A stretch of 60,544 nt of DNA, taken from positions 1 through 60,544 of the forward strand of contig CALAYL010000074.1 in NCBI GenBank assembly GCA_937894725.1, written 5' to 3'. Below the pieces are notes generated by a model. The model saw only the letters and a program-made list of their open reading frames with translations, was not told the DNA's origin and did no database searches. This stretch comes from an uncultured Bacteroidota bacterium. Its GTDB lineage: Bacteria > Bacteroidota > Bacteroidia > Chitinophagales > LD1. Below, piece by piece: positions 50,188 to 58,522 of the stretch (positions are counted from its first letter, which is position 1; every line of letters starts with the position of its first letter). A program made the translations under genes and the position numbers.

Positions 50188-51636
50188 CTAGCTGATTTCG
50201 ATTTTGTTTTTCTTACTAAAGAGGTATAACCCTAGGAATGTCAGGCCGCCATTGATAAGTAACAGCTCATTGCCGATCTGATATCCGGCTGGATTTGACT
50301 TTGTAAGCATACTAATCCAATAACAAAACAAAGGCACTACTACACAAACAAGAGGTATCAAGGTATCTATAACTCTGCGCTTAGTCATAATACCAAACAT
50401 AAATAAGCCAAGGAGCGGCCCATAGGTGATGTTGGCGATAAATAGCACGCTATCTATTACCGCTGCGCTATTGAGCCATTTAAAGCCTAAAATTACCGCT
50501 AATAAAAGCACTGCAAATCCCATGTGCACCATCATTCTGGTCGCTTTATCTTGATTTTTTTGATCTAAAAAGTCGAAATAAAACGAAGTGGTAAGTGTGG
50601 TAAGCACCGAGTCGGCACTATTGAAGGTAGCAGCAGTAAGCCCTACTATAAATACAATAGCCGCAAACGAACCTAAATGATTGAGTGCTAAAAATGGAAA
50701 TACTTGATCAGATTTAGAAGGCAGTACCACCCCTTTCACCATGGCAAAGTGGTAGAGCAATACTCCTAGCGATAAGAAAAATACATTGACGGCCAATTGG
50801 ATAAAACTAAAGGTGTAGATGTTCGTTTGCGCCTCTTTGAGCGATCTACAGCTCAGATTTTTTTGCATCATGTTTTGGTCAAGCCCAGTCATAGTAAGAG
50901 CTATGAGCGCTCCCCCTATAAATTGTTTTGGAAAAAAACTCTTCGGCAACCAATCCCAATGAAATACTTGCGCCATTTCTGAACTCACTATTGTGGTAAA
51001 CAGCGTGCTTGGCCCCATATCGAGCTGATGCATGATAGCACCTATCGAAAACACTACTGCCATCAACAAAAACGAGGATTGAAACACGTCTGTCCACACC
51101 AATGTTTTGATACCTCCGCGTATGGTATAAAGCAAAATCAACACTATCACTATGACAGAGGAAAGGGCAAAAGGGATTTTCCATTGGTCGAAAACGAATA
51201 TCTGCAATACATTGATAGCTAAATATAGTCTCGCTCCTGCGCCTAACAATCGAGATAAAATAAAATAGAATGAACCTGTTTTTTCGGCATAAAACCCAAA
51301 ACGAGTGCGTAAGTAGGTATATATAGAGGTAAGGTTTCGACTATAAAAAATGGGCAATAGTACACCTCCGATGATAAAATAGCCAACCACATAGCCGAGA
51401 ACTACTTGTAAGTAATTGAAATGATCGGCTGCAACTATGCCAGGCACCGAGATAAATGTAACTCCTGAAAGTGAATCGCCTATCATGCCGAAGGCCACCA
51501 AATACCACCTCGACTGTTTATTGCCTAAAAAGTAGCTATCTTCGTTTGCTCCTCTGCCCGTAATCCACGATATGGTGAGCAGCGCAACAAAATAGAAGGC
51601 AATAAATGCAGTAATATAAAGCGGATTTAATGGCAT
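50188..51636 (-). CDS. Sodium:solute symporter (SSS family)
   Basis: 482 residues with about 13 membrane helices. Family features: the early unwound helix (NKQSRWYLVAFGMIGDSLSG, then TFISVPG) that binds sodium, RFGFYAEKTGSFYFILSRLL, the GGIKTLVWTDVFQ segment and LTMTGLDQNMMQKNLSCRSL. The substrate cannot be inferred; the sequence around GDSLSGVTFISVPG is usual for Bacteroidota uncharacterised symporters. It lies after the THX terminator and starts its own transcript. Confidence 0.9.
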   Translation of the reverse strand: MPLNPLYITAFIAFYFVALLTISWITGRGANEDSYFLGNKQSRWYLVAFGMIGDSLSGVTFISVPGIVAADHFNYLQVVLGYVVGYFIIGGVLLPIFYSRNLTSIYTYLRTRFGFYAEKTGSFYFILSRLLGAGARLYLAINVLQIFVFDQWKIPFALSSVIVIVLILLYTIRGGIKTLVWTDVFQSSFLLMAVVFSIGAIMHQLDMGPSTLFTTIVSSEMAQVFHWDWLPKSFFPKQFIGGALIALTMTGLDQNMMQKNLSCRSLKEAQTNIYTFSFIQLAVNVFFLSLGVLLYHFAMVKGVVLPSKSDQVFPFLALNHLGSFAAIVFIVGLTAATFNSADSVLTTLTTSFYFDFLDQKNQDKATRMMVHMGFAVLLLAVILGFKWLNSAAVIDSVLFIANITYGPLLGLFMFGIMTKRRVIDTLIPLVCVVVPLFCYWISMLTKSNPAGYQIGNELLLINGGLTFLGLYLFSKKNKIEIS

Positions 51637-51676
51637 AGTATGGGCTATTGATTACCTAAAACTATAAACAAAAACA

Positions 51677-51703
51677 TAAAAGCCCCACAAATGGGGGCTT
51701 TTA
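51677..51703. terminator. Rho-independent terminator of THX
   Basis: TAAAAGCCCC (51677-51686) pairs with GGGGCTTTTA (51694-51703) around a 7-base loop. The minus strand continues with a T-rich tract, so it ends the THX transcript and sits before the symporter gene. Confidence 0.8.
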
Positions 51704-51724
51704 GTCTTAACAGTTAATTGTGGA

Positions 51725-51913
51725 TTAATCTTCTTTTGCCTTAGCAGGTGCTTTCTTAGCAGCGGCCTTTTTTGCAGGTGCTTTTTTAGCTACTTTCTTT
51801 TCAGCAGATGCAGCTGTAGGTGTGATGTCCACCTTCACACGACTAGGTCGTACATTACCAAAAGAACCTTTAAATCTTTTTCCTTTAGCCGTTTTTTTAT
51901 CTCCTCTTCCCAT
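51725..51913 (-). CDS. 30S ribosomal protein THX with a long Ala/Lys tail
   Basis: 62 residues. The N-terminal 29 residues, GRGDKKTAKGKRFKGSFGNV with RPSR next, match the small ribosomal protein THX that sits at the head of the 30S subunit in Thermus and many Bacteroidota. The second half (residues 40-60) is an Ala/Lys/Pro tail with repeated KKAPAKKAAA units like those of histone H1-type proteins. It has its own terminator. Confidence 0.85.
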   Translation of the reverse strand: MGRGDKKTAKGKRFKGSFGNVRPSRVKVDITPTAASAEKKVAKKAPAKKAAAKKAPAKAKED

Positions 51914-51971
51914 GAGTTGTTTTTTTAATTTTAGTCTGCAAACGTAAATAAAAAAAGTGGTATAGCAAACG

Positions 51972-52217
51972 TCAGTTTAAATTAAAGGTATAACTCACTA
52001 AATGGGTCATCACTGTTTTTGCCTTTTGACGATTAATACAGATTTTTTTTTGCCCACTACTAAAACACAATTCTTGCTCCTCTGGTTTGTTTTCGAGTAT
52101 GTAAATTGCATCGCCCGGAAACACACCTTTATTGACGACCTCTAATCCTGCCGAATAGCACTTCAAGTCAACTATATAGGCATATTCGCCTGTTTTTAAG
52201 TCCGAGAGTGGTTTCAT
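51972..52217 (-). CDS. feoA: FeoA-domain protein
   Basis: 81 residues from the ATG at 52217; a TTG at 52253 would add 12 residues outside the domain. SH3-like FeoA fold: PLSDLKTGEYAYIVDL, AGLEVVNKGVFPGDAIYILE and KKICINRQKAKTVMTHLVSY. FeoA supports the FeoB ferrous iron transporter or, as a fused domain, metal-dependent regulators; feoB is not adjacent. A tiny lipoprotein gene lies 48 bp upstream on the same strand and is probably co-transcribed. Confidence 0.8.
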   Translation of the reverse strand: MKPLSDLKTGEYAYIVDLKCYSAGLEVVNKGVFPGDAIYILENKPEEQELCFSSGQKKICINRQKAKTVMTHLVSYTFNLN

Positions 52218-52265
52218 ATACTTCAAGATAATATCATAAAAGCCTTTTGTCAAGACCCAAAATAG

Positions 52266-52400
52266 TTAATGATGCAGTTTTTTGCCACCAAACTGTGGAC
52301 AATCACATTTTTGTGATTTACATGATTGTAAACTGGATACCATCGCTACCGACATGATACAAACAAAAAGGTACTTTAATATTTTTTTAGATAGATACAT
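52266..52400 (-). CDS. 44-residue Cys-rich lipoprotein upstream of feoA
   Basis: ATG at 52400 to TAA at 52268-52266. The peptide has a basic start (MYLSKKILKY), a hydrophobic core (LFVCIMSVAMVSS), lipobox LQSC (Cys26) and a short mature tail KSQKCDCPQFGGKKLHH with a CDC pair, Pro, Gly and a terminal His-His. The layout (signal peptide, lipobox, mature part under 20 residues) is that of a genuine small lipoprotein, and the reading frame is uninterrupted. The CDC and HH groups could bind a metal. It lies 48 bp before feoA on the same strand. Function unknown; a link to iron is an inference. Confidence 0.6.
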   Translation of the reverse strand: MYLSKKILKYLFVCIMSVAMVSSLQSCKSQKCDCPQFGGKKLHH

Positions 52401-52445
52401 GGCGCAATGTTTATATTTAAAACGAATATCTGTCGAAGTTAAGTA

Positions 52446-53504
52446 TTGTCATCAAAAAATAAAATATTAATAGCTCCGCTAAATTGGGGATTGGGTCATG
52501 CAACACGCTGTATCCCTATCATCAAGATGATGCTCAAAAAAGGCGTAGATGTACAAATAGCCTCCGATGGCGATGCGCTGTTATTGCTCAAAAGTGAATT
52601 TCCGAATTTGGCACAGTGGGAGCTACCGAGTTACAAAATCAGCTATGGTAGTAGTTTTGTATGGAGTATGGCTAAAGGGATGGCGAATATTGTAATGGCC
52701 ATAAATGAAGAAAAAAATACTATTGCAAAAATCGTAGCAAAAGAAAAAATTACCCATATTATCAGTGATAATCGGTATGGATGCTATCATCCTTCCACAA
52801 AAAACATTTTCATCTGTCATCAACATCAGCTTTTGATGCCCAAGGGTATGAAGTTTATCGAATCGACCATAAATGCCTTGCACCAAAGGTATCTGAGTAA
52901 ATTCGATGTACATTGGATTCCGGATACAAAAGAGCATGTTTTTGCAGGAAAACTCAGTTTTACCTCATTTGAAAATAGTGAATTTATAGGCTCACTCTCT
53001 CGGCTGGAGAATATGGATATACCTACAACTTACGATGTAGTGTCCATCATTTCGGGCCCCGAGCCACAGCGTACTTTTTTCTTTGAAAAAATAAAAGAAC
53101 AACTCATTCATTCAACACTCAAATGTTTGATAATAGGCGGGCAAATTTCGCAAAATGCAGCTAAACACGAAACTATAAACAACTGTACCATCGCGCAATT
53201 TATGAACACTATGGAGCTCAATCAAGCTATGGCAGCAGCTTCGGTGATAGTGTGTAGGTCAGGATATAGCTCGATCATGGATCTGGCTGTTATGCAAAAA
53301 AATGCGGTGCTTATCCCCACACCTGGTCAAACAGAACAAATGTATCTAGCTGAACGATTGCACGATTTGGGTATAGCATTTTATGAAAAGCAAAACCATA
53401 TGAATTTATCATCGGCTATTGAAAGCGCAATGAAAACATCGGGATTTAACACTGAAAAATGCGACCCAAATTTATTAGAAAATGCGATAAATAAATTATT
53501 ATGA
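52446..53504 (+). CDS. MurG-like (GT28-type) glycosyltransferase
   Basis: 352 residues from a TTG. GT-B fold: ILIAPLNWGLGHATRCIPII at the N-terminus, with the GLGHATR nucleotide-sugar loop typical of the GT28/MurG-like group, ITHIISDNRYGCYH, CHQHQLLMPKG, and a C-terminal half with IISGPEPQRTFFFEKI, CRSGYSSIMDLAVMQKNAVLIPTPGQTEQMYLAERL. Similar Bacteroidota proteins are annotated as UDP-GlcNAc:LPS glycosyltransferases, but the acceptor is unknown. The dgk gene overlaps its stop by 4 bp. Confidence 0.85.
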   Translation: MSSKNKILIAPLNWGLGHATRCIPIIKMMLKKGVDVQIASDGDALLLLKSEFPNLAQWELPSYKISYGSSFVWSMAKGMANIVMAINEEKNTIAKIVAKEKITHIISDNRYGCYHPSTKNIFICHQHQLLMPKGMKFIESTINALHQRYLSKFDVHWIPDTKEHVFAGKLSFTSFENSEFIGSLSRLENMDIPTTYDVVSIISGPEPQRTFFFEKIKEQLIHSTLKCLIIGGQISQNAAKHETINNCTIAQFMNTMELNQAMAAASVIVCRSGYSSIMDLAVMQKNAVLIPTPGQTEQMYLAERLHDLGIAFYEKQNHMNLSSAIESAMKTSGFNTEKCDPNLLENAINKLL

Positions 53505-53857
53505 TGACCATGTTTTATGTTGCTACCAAAGGTTTTTTTGCGGCCTTGCGTACAGAACGAAACCTGCAATTTCATTGCATAGCACTGCTTGTGGTATCTA
53601 TGGCTGGATTTTACTTTGGTATTACAAACATGGAGTGGGACGCAATAGTACTTTGCTATATAATTGTGATCAGCGCAGAGCTGCTCAATACCGCCATCGA
53701 AAAACTATGTGACGCCCTTCATCCTGCACAGCATCCAGCTATAGGCAAGGTAAAAGATATAGCCGCTGCAAGTGTTTTAGTGACTGCCTTAGGTAGTGCA
53801 ATAGTAGGCGCAATCGTGTTTTGGCCTTATGTAAAAGCAGCGATTACTTTCCCGTAA
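53501..53857 (+). CDS. Diacylglycerol kinase family protein (DgkA type)
   Basis: 118 residues, a small integral membrane kinase with three helices: LLVVSMAGFYFGITNM, AIVLCYIIVISAELLNTAIEKLCDAL (the DgkA signature ELLNTAIE) and DIAAASVLVTALGSAIVGAIVFW. Members phosphorylate diacylglycerol or undecaprenol, recycling lipids used in envelope synthesis. It follows a glycosyltransferase with a 4-bp overlap (ATGA), and its end overlaps the enoyl-CoA hydratase tail-to-tail by 14 bp. Confidence 0.9.
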   Translation: MMTMFYVATKGFFAALRTERNLQFHCIALLVVSMAGFYFGITNMEWDAIVLCYIIVISAELLNTAIEKLCDALHPAQHPAIGKVKDIAAASVLVTALGSAIVGAIVFWPYVKAAITFP

Positions 53858-54626
53858 AATTCGCTTTTCGCTTTTCTAAAAATGCCGTAGTCCCTTCCGT
53901 AAAATCTTCGGTAGATACGCACTCGCCAAACATTTCTATTTCTGTATTGAAGCCATCTATTCCATCGGTGAAATGGGCATGTACGCACTGAATCACTTTA
54001 GCGATAGCGATGGGTGCTTGTTGTGCTATTTTTTTGAGTACCGCTTTACTTGTTTCCATCAGCTCTACCGTTTGTACTACTTGATTTGCGAGACCAAGGT
54101 GACACGCTTGATGTGCATCTATAGTGTCGGCCGTCATCAATAATTCTAGGGCTTTTCCTTTGCCTATCAACTGAACCAAGCGTTGTGTGCCACCATAGCC
54201 TGGTATCAATCCTAGCTTAACTTCTGGTTGTCCAAATTTGGCATTTTCACTGGCTATTCTGATATGACACGCCATCGCCAATTCGCATCCTCCACCCAAT
54301 GCAAATCCATTGACTGCCGCTAGGATAGGTTTTGGTGATTGTTCTATTTTATTAAATACATCATGTCCCCTTTGAGCGAGTGCCTTGCCCTCAGATTGAC
54401 TCAACCCCTTAAACTGGCTAATGTCCGCTCCAGCTACAAATGCCTTAGTCCCTTTGCCTGTGATAATACAACCAGAGAGTGATTTTTCAGCTATAAAAAA
54501 AGTCACTGCTTTATCTAAATCCTCAATCACTTGCGCATTGAGTGCATTGAGTTTTTCTTCTCTGTTTATGGTAATGATAAAAGTAGATTCTTCAATCGAT
54601 GTCAAGAGCGTTTCGAAAGTTAGCAT
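53844..54626 (-). CDS. Enoyl-CoA hydratase/isomerase family protein
   Basis: 260 residues, crotonase fold. Oxyanion-hole segments KAFVAGADISQFKGL and NGFALGGGCELAMACHIRIA; the two catalytic glutamates of hydratases, Glu115 (GGGCELAM) and Glu135 (GQPEVKLGLIPGYGGTQRL), are present. It would hydrate trans-2-enoyl-CoA in beta-oxidation. Its end overlaps dgk tail-to-tail by 14 bp. It stands alone; no thiolase or acyl-CoA dehydrogenase is adjacent. Confidence 0.92.
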   Translation of the reverse strand: MLTFETLLTSIEESTFIITINREEKLNALNAQVIEDLDKAVTFFIAEKSLSGCIITGKGTKAFVAGADISQFKGLSQSEGKALAQRGHDVFNKIEQSPKPILAAVNGFALGGGCELAMACHIRIASENAKFGQPEVKLGLIPGYGGTQRLVQLIGKGKALELLMTADTIDAHQACHLGLANQVVQTVELMETSKAVLKKIAQQAPIAIAKVIQCVHAHFTDGIDGFNTEIEMFGECVSTEDFTEGTTAFLEKRKANFTGK

Positions 54627-54659
54627 GGTTTAATTTTTTTGATGCAAATGAAAAAATAA

Positions 54660-54878
54660 TTACCCCTTTTTCAAAAAAAGATGGTATGCGTTTATCAATA
54701 CAATACTTACGTTGGTGATAATGATAGGCCATGATGTAAGCAAAACCCCATATGCGATAAACAAAGCGCAGCCTATCATATTAATCATTCGTAGCTTACG
54801 CATATCTGCAAAAAAGAATGAAAATAGCACACCCGCAGAACCTAGGTAGCCGATCATTTCGGTCGAATTAATGTCCAT
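54660..54878 (-). CDS. Small three-helix membrane protein (YgjV/SemiSWEET-like)
   Basis: 72 residues: EMIGYLGSAGVLFSFFFADM, KLRMINMIGCALFIAYGVLL and IIITNVSIVLINAYHLFL. The spacing of three helices, with Arg/Lys between helix 1 and 2 and an NxxxxxINAYHLF end, matches the SemiSWEET/YgjV-type half-transporters. Substrate unknown. It lies between the FAH-family gene (12 bp upstream) and the enoyl-CoA hydratase. Confidence 0.65.
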   Translation of the reverse strand: MDINSTEMIGYLGSAGVLFSFFFADMRKLRMINMIGCALFIAYGVLLTSWPIIITNVSIVLINAYHLFLKKG

Positions 54879-54890
54879 GCGGGATACTTT

Positions 54891-55499
54891 TTATTTTATT
54901 TCAACATCAAACATACACTTATCGTCCACATATCCTTGTAGTCTATCGCCAATTTTGACAGGACCTACACCAGCAGGAGTACCTGTATAGATGAGGTCGC
55001 CTTGTTGGAGCGTAAAAAACTGAGATATATAGCAGATTATTTTCTCAAAGGAATAAAGCATATCACTCGTATTTCCTTTCTGTTTGATTTCGCCATTTTG
55101 AGTAAGGCTAAAGTTGATTCCATTTTTATAGCTTTCTCCAAATGGTAAAAACTGGCCGATCACGGCAGAATTGTCGAATGCTTTGGCAATTTCCCAAGGC
55201 AAACCTTTCGCTTTTTGATAGGCTTGCAAATCGCGCGCAGTGAGGTCTATACCCAGTGATATTTGGTCAAAATAAGTCGCTGCAAATTTTTCTTTAATAT
55301 ACTTACCCTGTTTGCAAACCCGCAATACCACTTCGGTTTCGAAATGCAACTCGGTGGTCCACTCTGGATAATAAAATGGCTGGTTGTCTTTGAGCAATGC
55401 CGTGGCAGGTTTCATAAACACCACCGGATTTTCGGGTATCTCATTGTTAAGTTCTTTGGCGTGTTCGCCATAGTTGCGACCTATGCAGAATATTTTCAT
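54891..55499 (-). CDS. Fumarylacetoacetate hydrolase-family protein
   Basis: 202 residues. FAH fold: KIFCIGRNYGEHAKELNNEI, NPVVFMKPATALL, LHFETEVVLRVCKQGKYI with metal-binding acidic residues, GIDLTARDLQAYQKAKGLPW, AFDNSAVIGQFLPF and LIYTGTPAGVGPVKIGD. Members include acylpyruvases and oxaloacetate decarboxylases (FAHD1 type), which this compact form resembles most. Substrate not determined. Confidence 0.9.
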   Translation of the reverse strand: MKIFCIGRNYGEHAKELNNEIPENPVVFMKPATALLKDNQPFYYPEWTTELHFETEVVLRVCKQGKYIKEKFAATYFDQISLGIDLTARDLQAYQKAKGLPWEIAKAFDNSAVIGQFLPFGESYKNGINFSLTQNGEIKQKGNTSDMLYSFEKIICYISQFFTLQQGDLIYTGTPAGVGPVKIGDRLQGYVDDKCMFDVEIK

Positions 55500-55541
55500 A
55501 CTGCCAAAGATAGGATTTTCGATAAATCGAAAATCTAAACC

Positions 55542-56051
55542 TTATTTTTTATCTATAGGCACAAACTCTAGCGAAAGCGAATTGACACAATATCGCTCTC
55601 CCGTTTCAGTAGGGCCATCGTCAAATATATGTCCGAGATGTCCACCACACTTTGCACACACAATTTCGGTACGTATCATACCATGCGACTTATCTACGTT
55701 TTTGATAATTTTTCCGCCTTTGATTTCTTTATCAAAACTAGGCCATCCGCAATGCGAATCAAATTTCATGTCTGAGGTAAATAGTGGCTCACCACAACCT
55801 GCACAAGTGTATGTTCCTTCATCTTTATGCAAATAGAATTTACCTGTAAATGGCCTTTCGGTACCTTTTTCTCTCAATACATAGTATTGTTCATCGCTAA
55901 GTTTTTCTTTCCAAGCTTTTTCGTTGTCGGGGAGCTTATTTTCCATATTCGTAGGTTTTACTTTTTCGGTTTTAGAAGTTTGCGCATTTGAGTTGCATGA
56001 CACGAGTGCGAGTGTACTTACAGCTATCAAAATGGTGGTTATCCTTTTCAT
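55542..56051 (-). CDS. msrB: Exported peptide-methionine (R)-S-oxide reductase, lipoprotein
   Basis: 169 residues. A lipoprotein signal (LALVSC, Cys19) and a short linker precede the MsrB domain: YVLREKGTERPFTGKFYLHK, the zinc CxxC pairs TCAGCG and CAKCGG, SHCGWPSFDKEI, HLGHIFDDGPTETGERYCVN with the catalytic Cys. It repairs oxidised methionine in envelope proteins, here probably as an anchored lipoprotein. It diverges from the RemB/Wzi-like gene across 69 bp. Confidence 0.93.
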   Translation of the reverse strand: MKRITTILIAVSTLALVSCNSNAQTSKTEKVKPTNMENKLPDNEKAWKEKLSDEQYYVLREKGTERPFTGKFYLHKDEGTYTCAGCGEPLFTSDMKFDSHCGWPSFDKEIKGGKIIKNVDKSHGMIRTEIVCAKCGGHLGHIFDDGPTETGERYCVNSLSLEFVPIDKK

Positions 56052-56120
56052 GATTTGTTAAATTTACTTATTTAGAATTTATAGTGTTACTTTGAGCTGA
56101 TTATTATAGAACGGACAACT

Positions 56121-57896
56121 ATGCCATACACTACTACAAAGTACATTGTTTTAACATTAATTTTTCTTCTTTGTTTTCGTAGCACCCATATTTCTGCGCA
56201 AGGAGCTTACATGCCTTTTGATCCAGAAACCTACCATATTGTCGATAGAATGGATATACGCTATGGCAGTGTGCTGACTGTGCCGCATACCTCTTCTAAG
56301 CAATATTATAGGGCTGATGTGGCTCGTATGGCCGAGAAACTCAAACTCTCTAACATCAAACTAGGTAAGCGAACGGAGAGTGAAGTGCAATATCTCATGG
56401 ATGATAATGCAGAATGGCTCGACAGTATCAAAAGCAAAACAAAAAATCCCATTTGGCTATTTAAACGCGGCTCAAAAGTCGCACTCTATCGAGAGCCCGC
56501 CTCCTTGGCTAGGGTACAAGTCAAAGACTTTAACCTTCGTATCAACCCTATATTTGCGTTCAGATTTGGAGCCGAGTCAGCTCAGTCTGGCCTAAAGCTA
56601 GTCAATACCAGAGGAGTAGATCTGCGTTTCAATATCAAGAAAGTAGTGAGTGGTTATTTTATGGTTACCGAAAATCAAACGCTAACACCAGGCTATGTAC
56701 AGAGTAGATATTTGAGAGATTCGCTCAATAAAATTGAGGCTGTACCTGGCGAAACATATTGGAAAGAGTACGATTCGAAAGTGTTTAAAATCAAAAATGG
56801 GGTAGATTATTTTCAAGCTAGAGGATATATCAATATCAATGCGCTCAACTATTTCAATATCACCTTTGGACACGACAAAAACTTTATAGGCAATGGCTAC
56901 CGCTCTATGTTTTTATCAGATAATTCGCCTGCGTATCTATTCCTAAAACTCAATACGCGCATCTGGAAAATCAATTATCAAAATATTTTTTGCGAACTCA
57001 CCAATCAATACACCCGAGCTGGCGACCAACTTTTACCAAAAAAATACGGTGCATTTCACCACCTAGACATTGATATCGCTCGCTGGCTCAATATCGGTTT
57101 TTTTGAAGGAGTCATTATGAATCGCTCTAAGCATTTTGAATTGCAATATCTCAATCCGATTATTTTTTACCGCTCTATAGAGCAGGCTGTAGGTAGCCCC
57201 GACAATTCATTGATAGGATTTGATTTCAAATCAAATCTTTTTGATCATGTATCTTTGTACGGTCAATTTTTACTCGATGAATTTAATTTTAAACGACTCG
57301 TAGCTAAAGACAAATGGTGGGGAAATAAGTATGCCCTTCAAGTAGGTATAAAATATATCGATATTGTGCCTAATCTCGATGCGCAGCTCGAGTTTAACAT
57401 GGCGCGTCCTTTTATGTATGGCCACGATATGAGAGTGAATGGCAATGCCAATTACACCCATTACAATCAAGCATTGGCTCATCCATTGGGCGCTAATTTT
57501 AATGAAGTGATTTTTATCGCTCGCTATCAACCTATCAAACGTTTATTTATGTCACTCAAATACATTTATTCTGCCTATGGTGAAGACACCATCAATCACC
57601 AACTCAATACAGTGATGAACTTTGGTGGTGATATTTTTAGAGACAACTCTGGCCTCACGGCCAACAACTCCACTGGTGCTATCTCGGAGATAGGCCACAA
57701 GCAACTTCAAGGAGTGAAAGCGACTCAGCATTTTGTCAATTTTAGAGCATCATACATGTTTTGGCACAATGTGTATGCAGATTTAGAACTGCTGGTAAGA
57801 AGCAAAAAATCGACCTACAAACCCTTCTCAAATTCGACTACCTACTTTGCCGTGGGTCTGCGGATGAATATCCCCTACAAAGAATACGTATTTTGA
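56121..57896 (+). CDS. RemB/Wzi-like outer-membrane barrel protein
   Basis: 591 residues. Signal peptide (about 1-26, ending ISAQ), then a helical N-terminal region (YRADVARMAEKLKLSNI, QYLMDDNAEWLDSI) and a large beta barrel, with the family hallmarks ITFGHDKNFIGNGYRSMFLSD and WLNIGFFEGVIMNRS, FELQYLNPIIFYRSIEQAV and a C-terminal aromatic strand (FAVGLRMNIPYKEYVF). Related proteins include RemB of Flavobacterium, linked to gliding, and Wzi, linked to capsule attachment. The exact role here is open; the presence of gldH and T9SS genes makes a surface role likely. Confidence 0.75.
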   Translation: MPYTTTKYIVLTLIFLLCFRSTHISAQGAYMPFDPETYHIVDRMDIRYGSVLTVPHTSSKQYYRADVARMAEKLKLSNIKLGKRTESEVQYLMDDNAEWLDSIKSKTKNPIWLFKRGSKVALYREPASLARVQVKDFNLRINPIFAFRFGAESAQSGLKLVNTRGVDLRFNIKKVVSGYFMVTENQTLTPGYVQSRYLRDSLNKIEAVPGETYWKEYDSKVFKIKNGVDYFQARGYININALNYFNITFGHDKNFIGNGYRSMFLSDNSPAYLFLKLNTRIWKINYQNIFCELTNQYTRAGDQLLPKKYGAFHHLDIDIARWLNIGFFEGVIMNRSKHFELQYLNPIIFYRSIEQAVGSPDNSLIGFDFKSNLFDHVSLYGQFLLDEFNFKRLVAKDKWWGNKYALQVGIKYIDIVPNLDAQLEFNMARPFMYGHDMRVNGNANYTHYNQALAHPLGANFNEVIFIARYQPIKRLFMSLKYIYSAYGEDTINHQLNTVMNFGGDIFRDNSGLTANNSTGAISEIGHKQLQGVKATQHFVNFRASYMFWHNVYADLELLVRSKKSTYKPFSNSTTYFAVGLRMNIPYKEYVF

Positions 57897-57937
57897 TTTT
57901 TTTAGAAAAAGATCATTCATAAATCCATTGAAGGCAT

Positions 57938-57945
57938 TAACTTTG
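57938..57945 (+). promoter_or_regulatory. -7 promoter box of the DUF1573 gene
   Basis: TAACTTTG is an exact TAnnTTTG match 44 bp upstream of the ATG at 57990, predicting a leader of about 41 nt. Confidence 0.4.
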
Positions 57946-57989
57946 GCATAGGAATTGAATTAAATAAATCAATTAAAAAAAAATAGACC

Positions 57990-58442
57990 ATGAAAAATCT
58001 TATCACGCTCACACTTATGGCATTTAGCGTAGCCTTATTTGCACAAGATGCACCCAAAGCAGTAAATCCCAATGCACCTAAAATCAAGCTAGTAGAAGAA
58101 CTATATGATTTCGGCACGGTAGTAGAAGGCCCTGCTATATCACACGAATTTAAGTTTAAGAATGAAGGGAAAGAGCCGCTCGTATTGTCTAATGTAAAAG
58201 CGAGCTGCGGCTGCACAGTGCCTACTTGGCCTAAAGAACCCATTTTGCCAGGAAAATCATCGGCTATCACGGCTACCTACAATACGCAAGGTCGTATCGG
58301 TGCTTTTACTAAAACTATCACTATCGAAGGCAATACTGCCGAAGGCAATAAAGTGCTGACCATAAAAGGGGAAGTAATCAAGCCAGAGGATGATAAAAGC
58401 ATCCCCCTTGCTAAGCCATCGCTCTTGGCGCCTAAAAACTAA
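57990..58442 (+). CDS. DUF1573 domain exported protein
   Basis: 150 residues. Signal peptide (LITLTLMAFSVALFAQ), a short Pro/Asn linker, then the DUF1573 immunoglobulin-like domain: ELYDFGTVVEGPAISHEFKF, EPLVLSNVKASCGCTVPTWP, EPILPGKSSAITATYNTQG and a final VLTIKGEV. The paired Cys motif SCGCT is typical. The family is widespread in Bacteroidota and its role is not defined. A strong terminator lies 24 bp after the stop, so it is a single-gene transcript. Confidence 0.88.
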   Translation: MKNLITLTLMAFSVALFAQDAPKAVNPNAPKIKLVEELYDFGTVVEGPAISHEFKFKNEGKEPLVLSNVKASCGCTVPTWPKEPILPGKSSAITATYNTQGRIGAFTKTITIEGNTAEGNKVLTIKGEVIKPEDDKSIPLAKPSLLAPKN

Positions 58443-58466
58443 TTTAACTCAATCAATTCTTTATAT

Positions 58467-58506
58467 TTAATCCTCAAGTAGCCTCACTGCTTGAGGATTA
58501 ATTTTT
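58467..58506 (+). terminator. Rho-independent terminator
   Basis: TTAATCCTCAAG (58467-58478) pairs with CTTGAGGATTAA (58490-58501) and can extend four pairs into the loop; TTTTT follows. It ends the DUF1573 gene. Confidence 0.85.
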
Positions 58507-58522
58507 CTAACACCAATCTATA

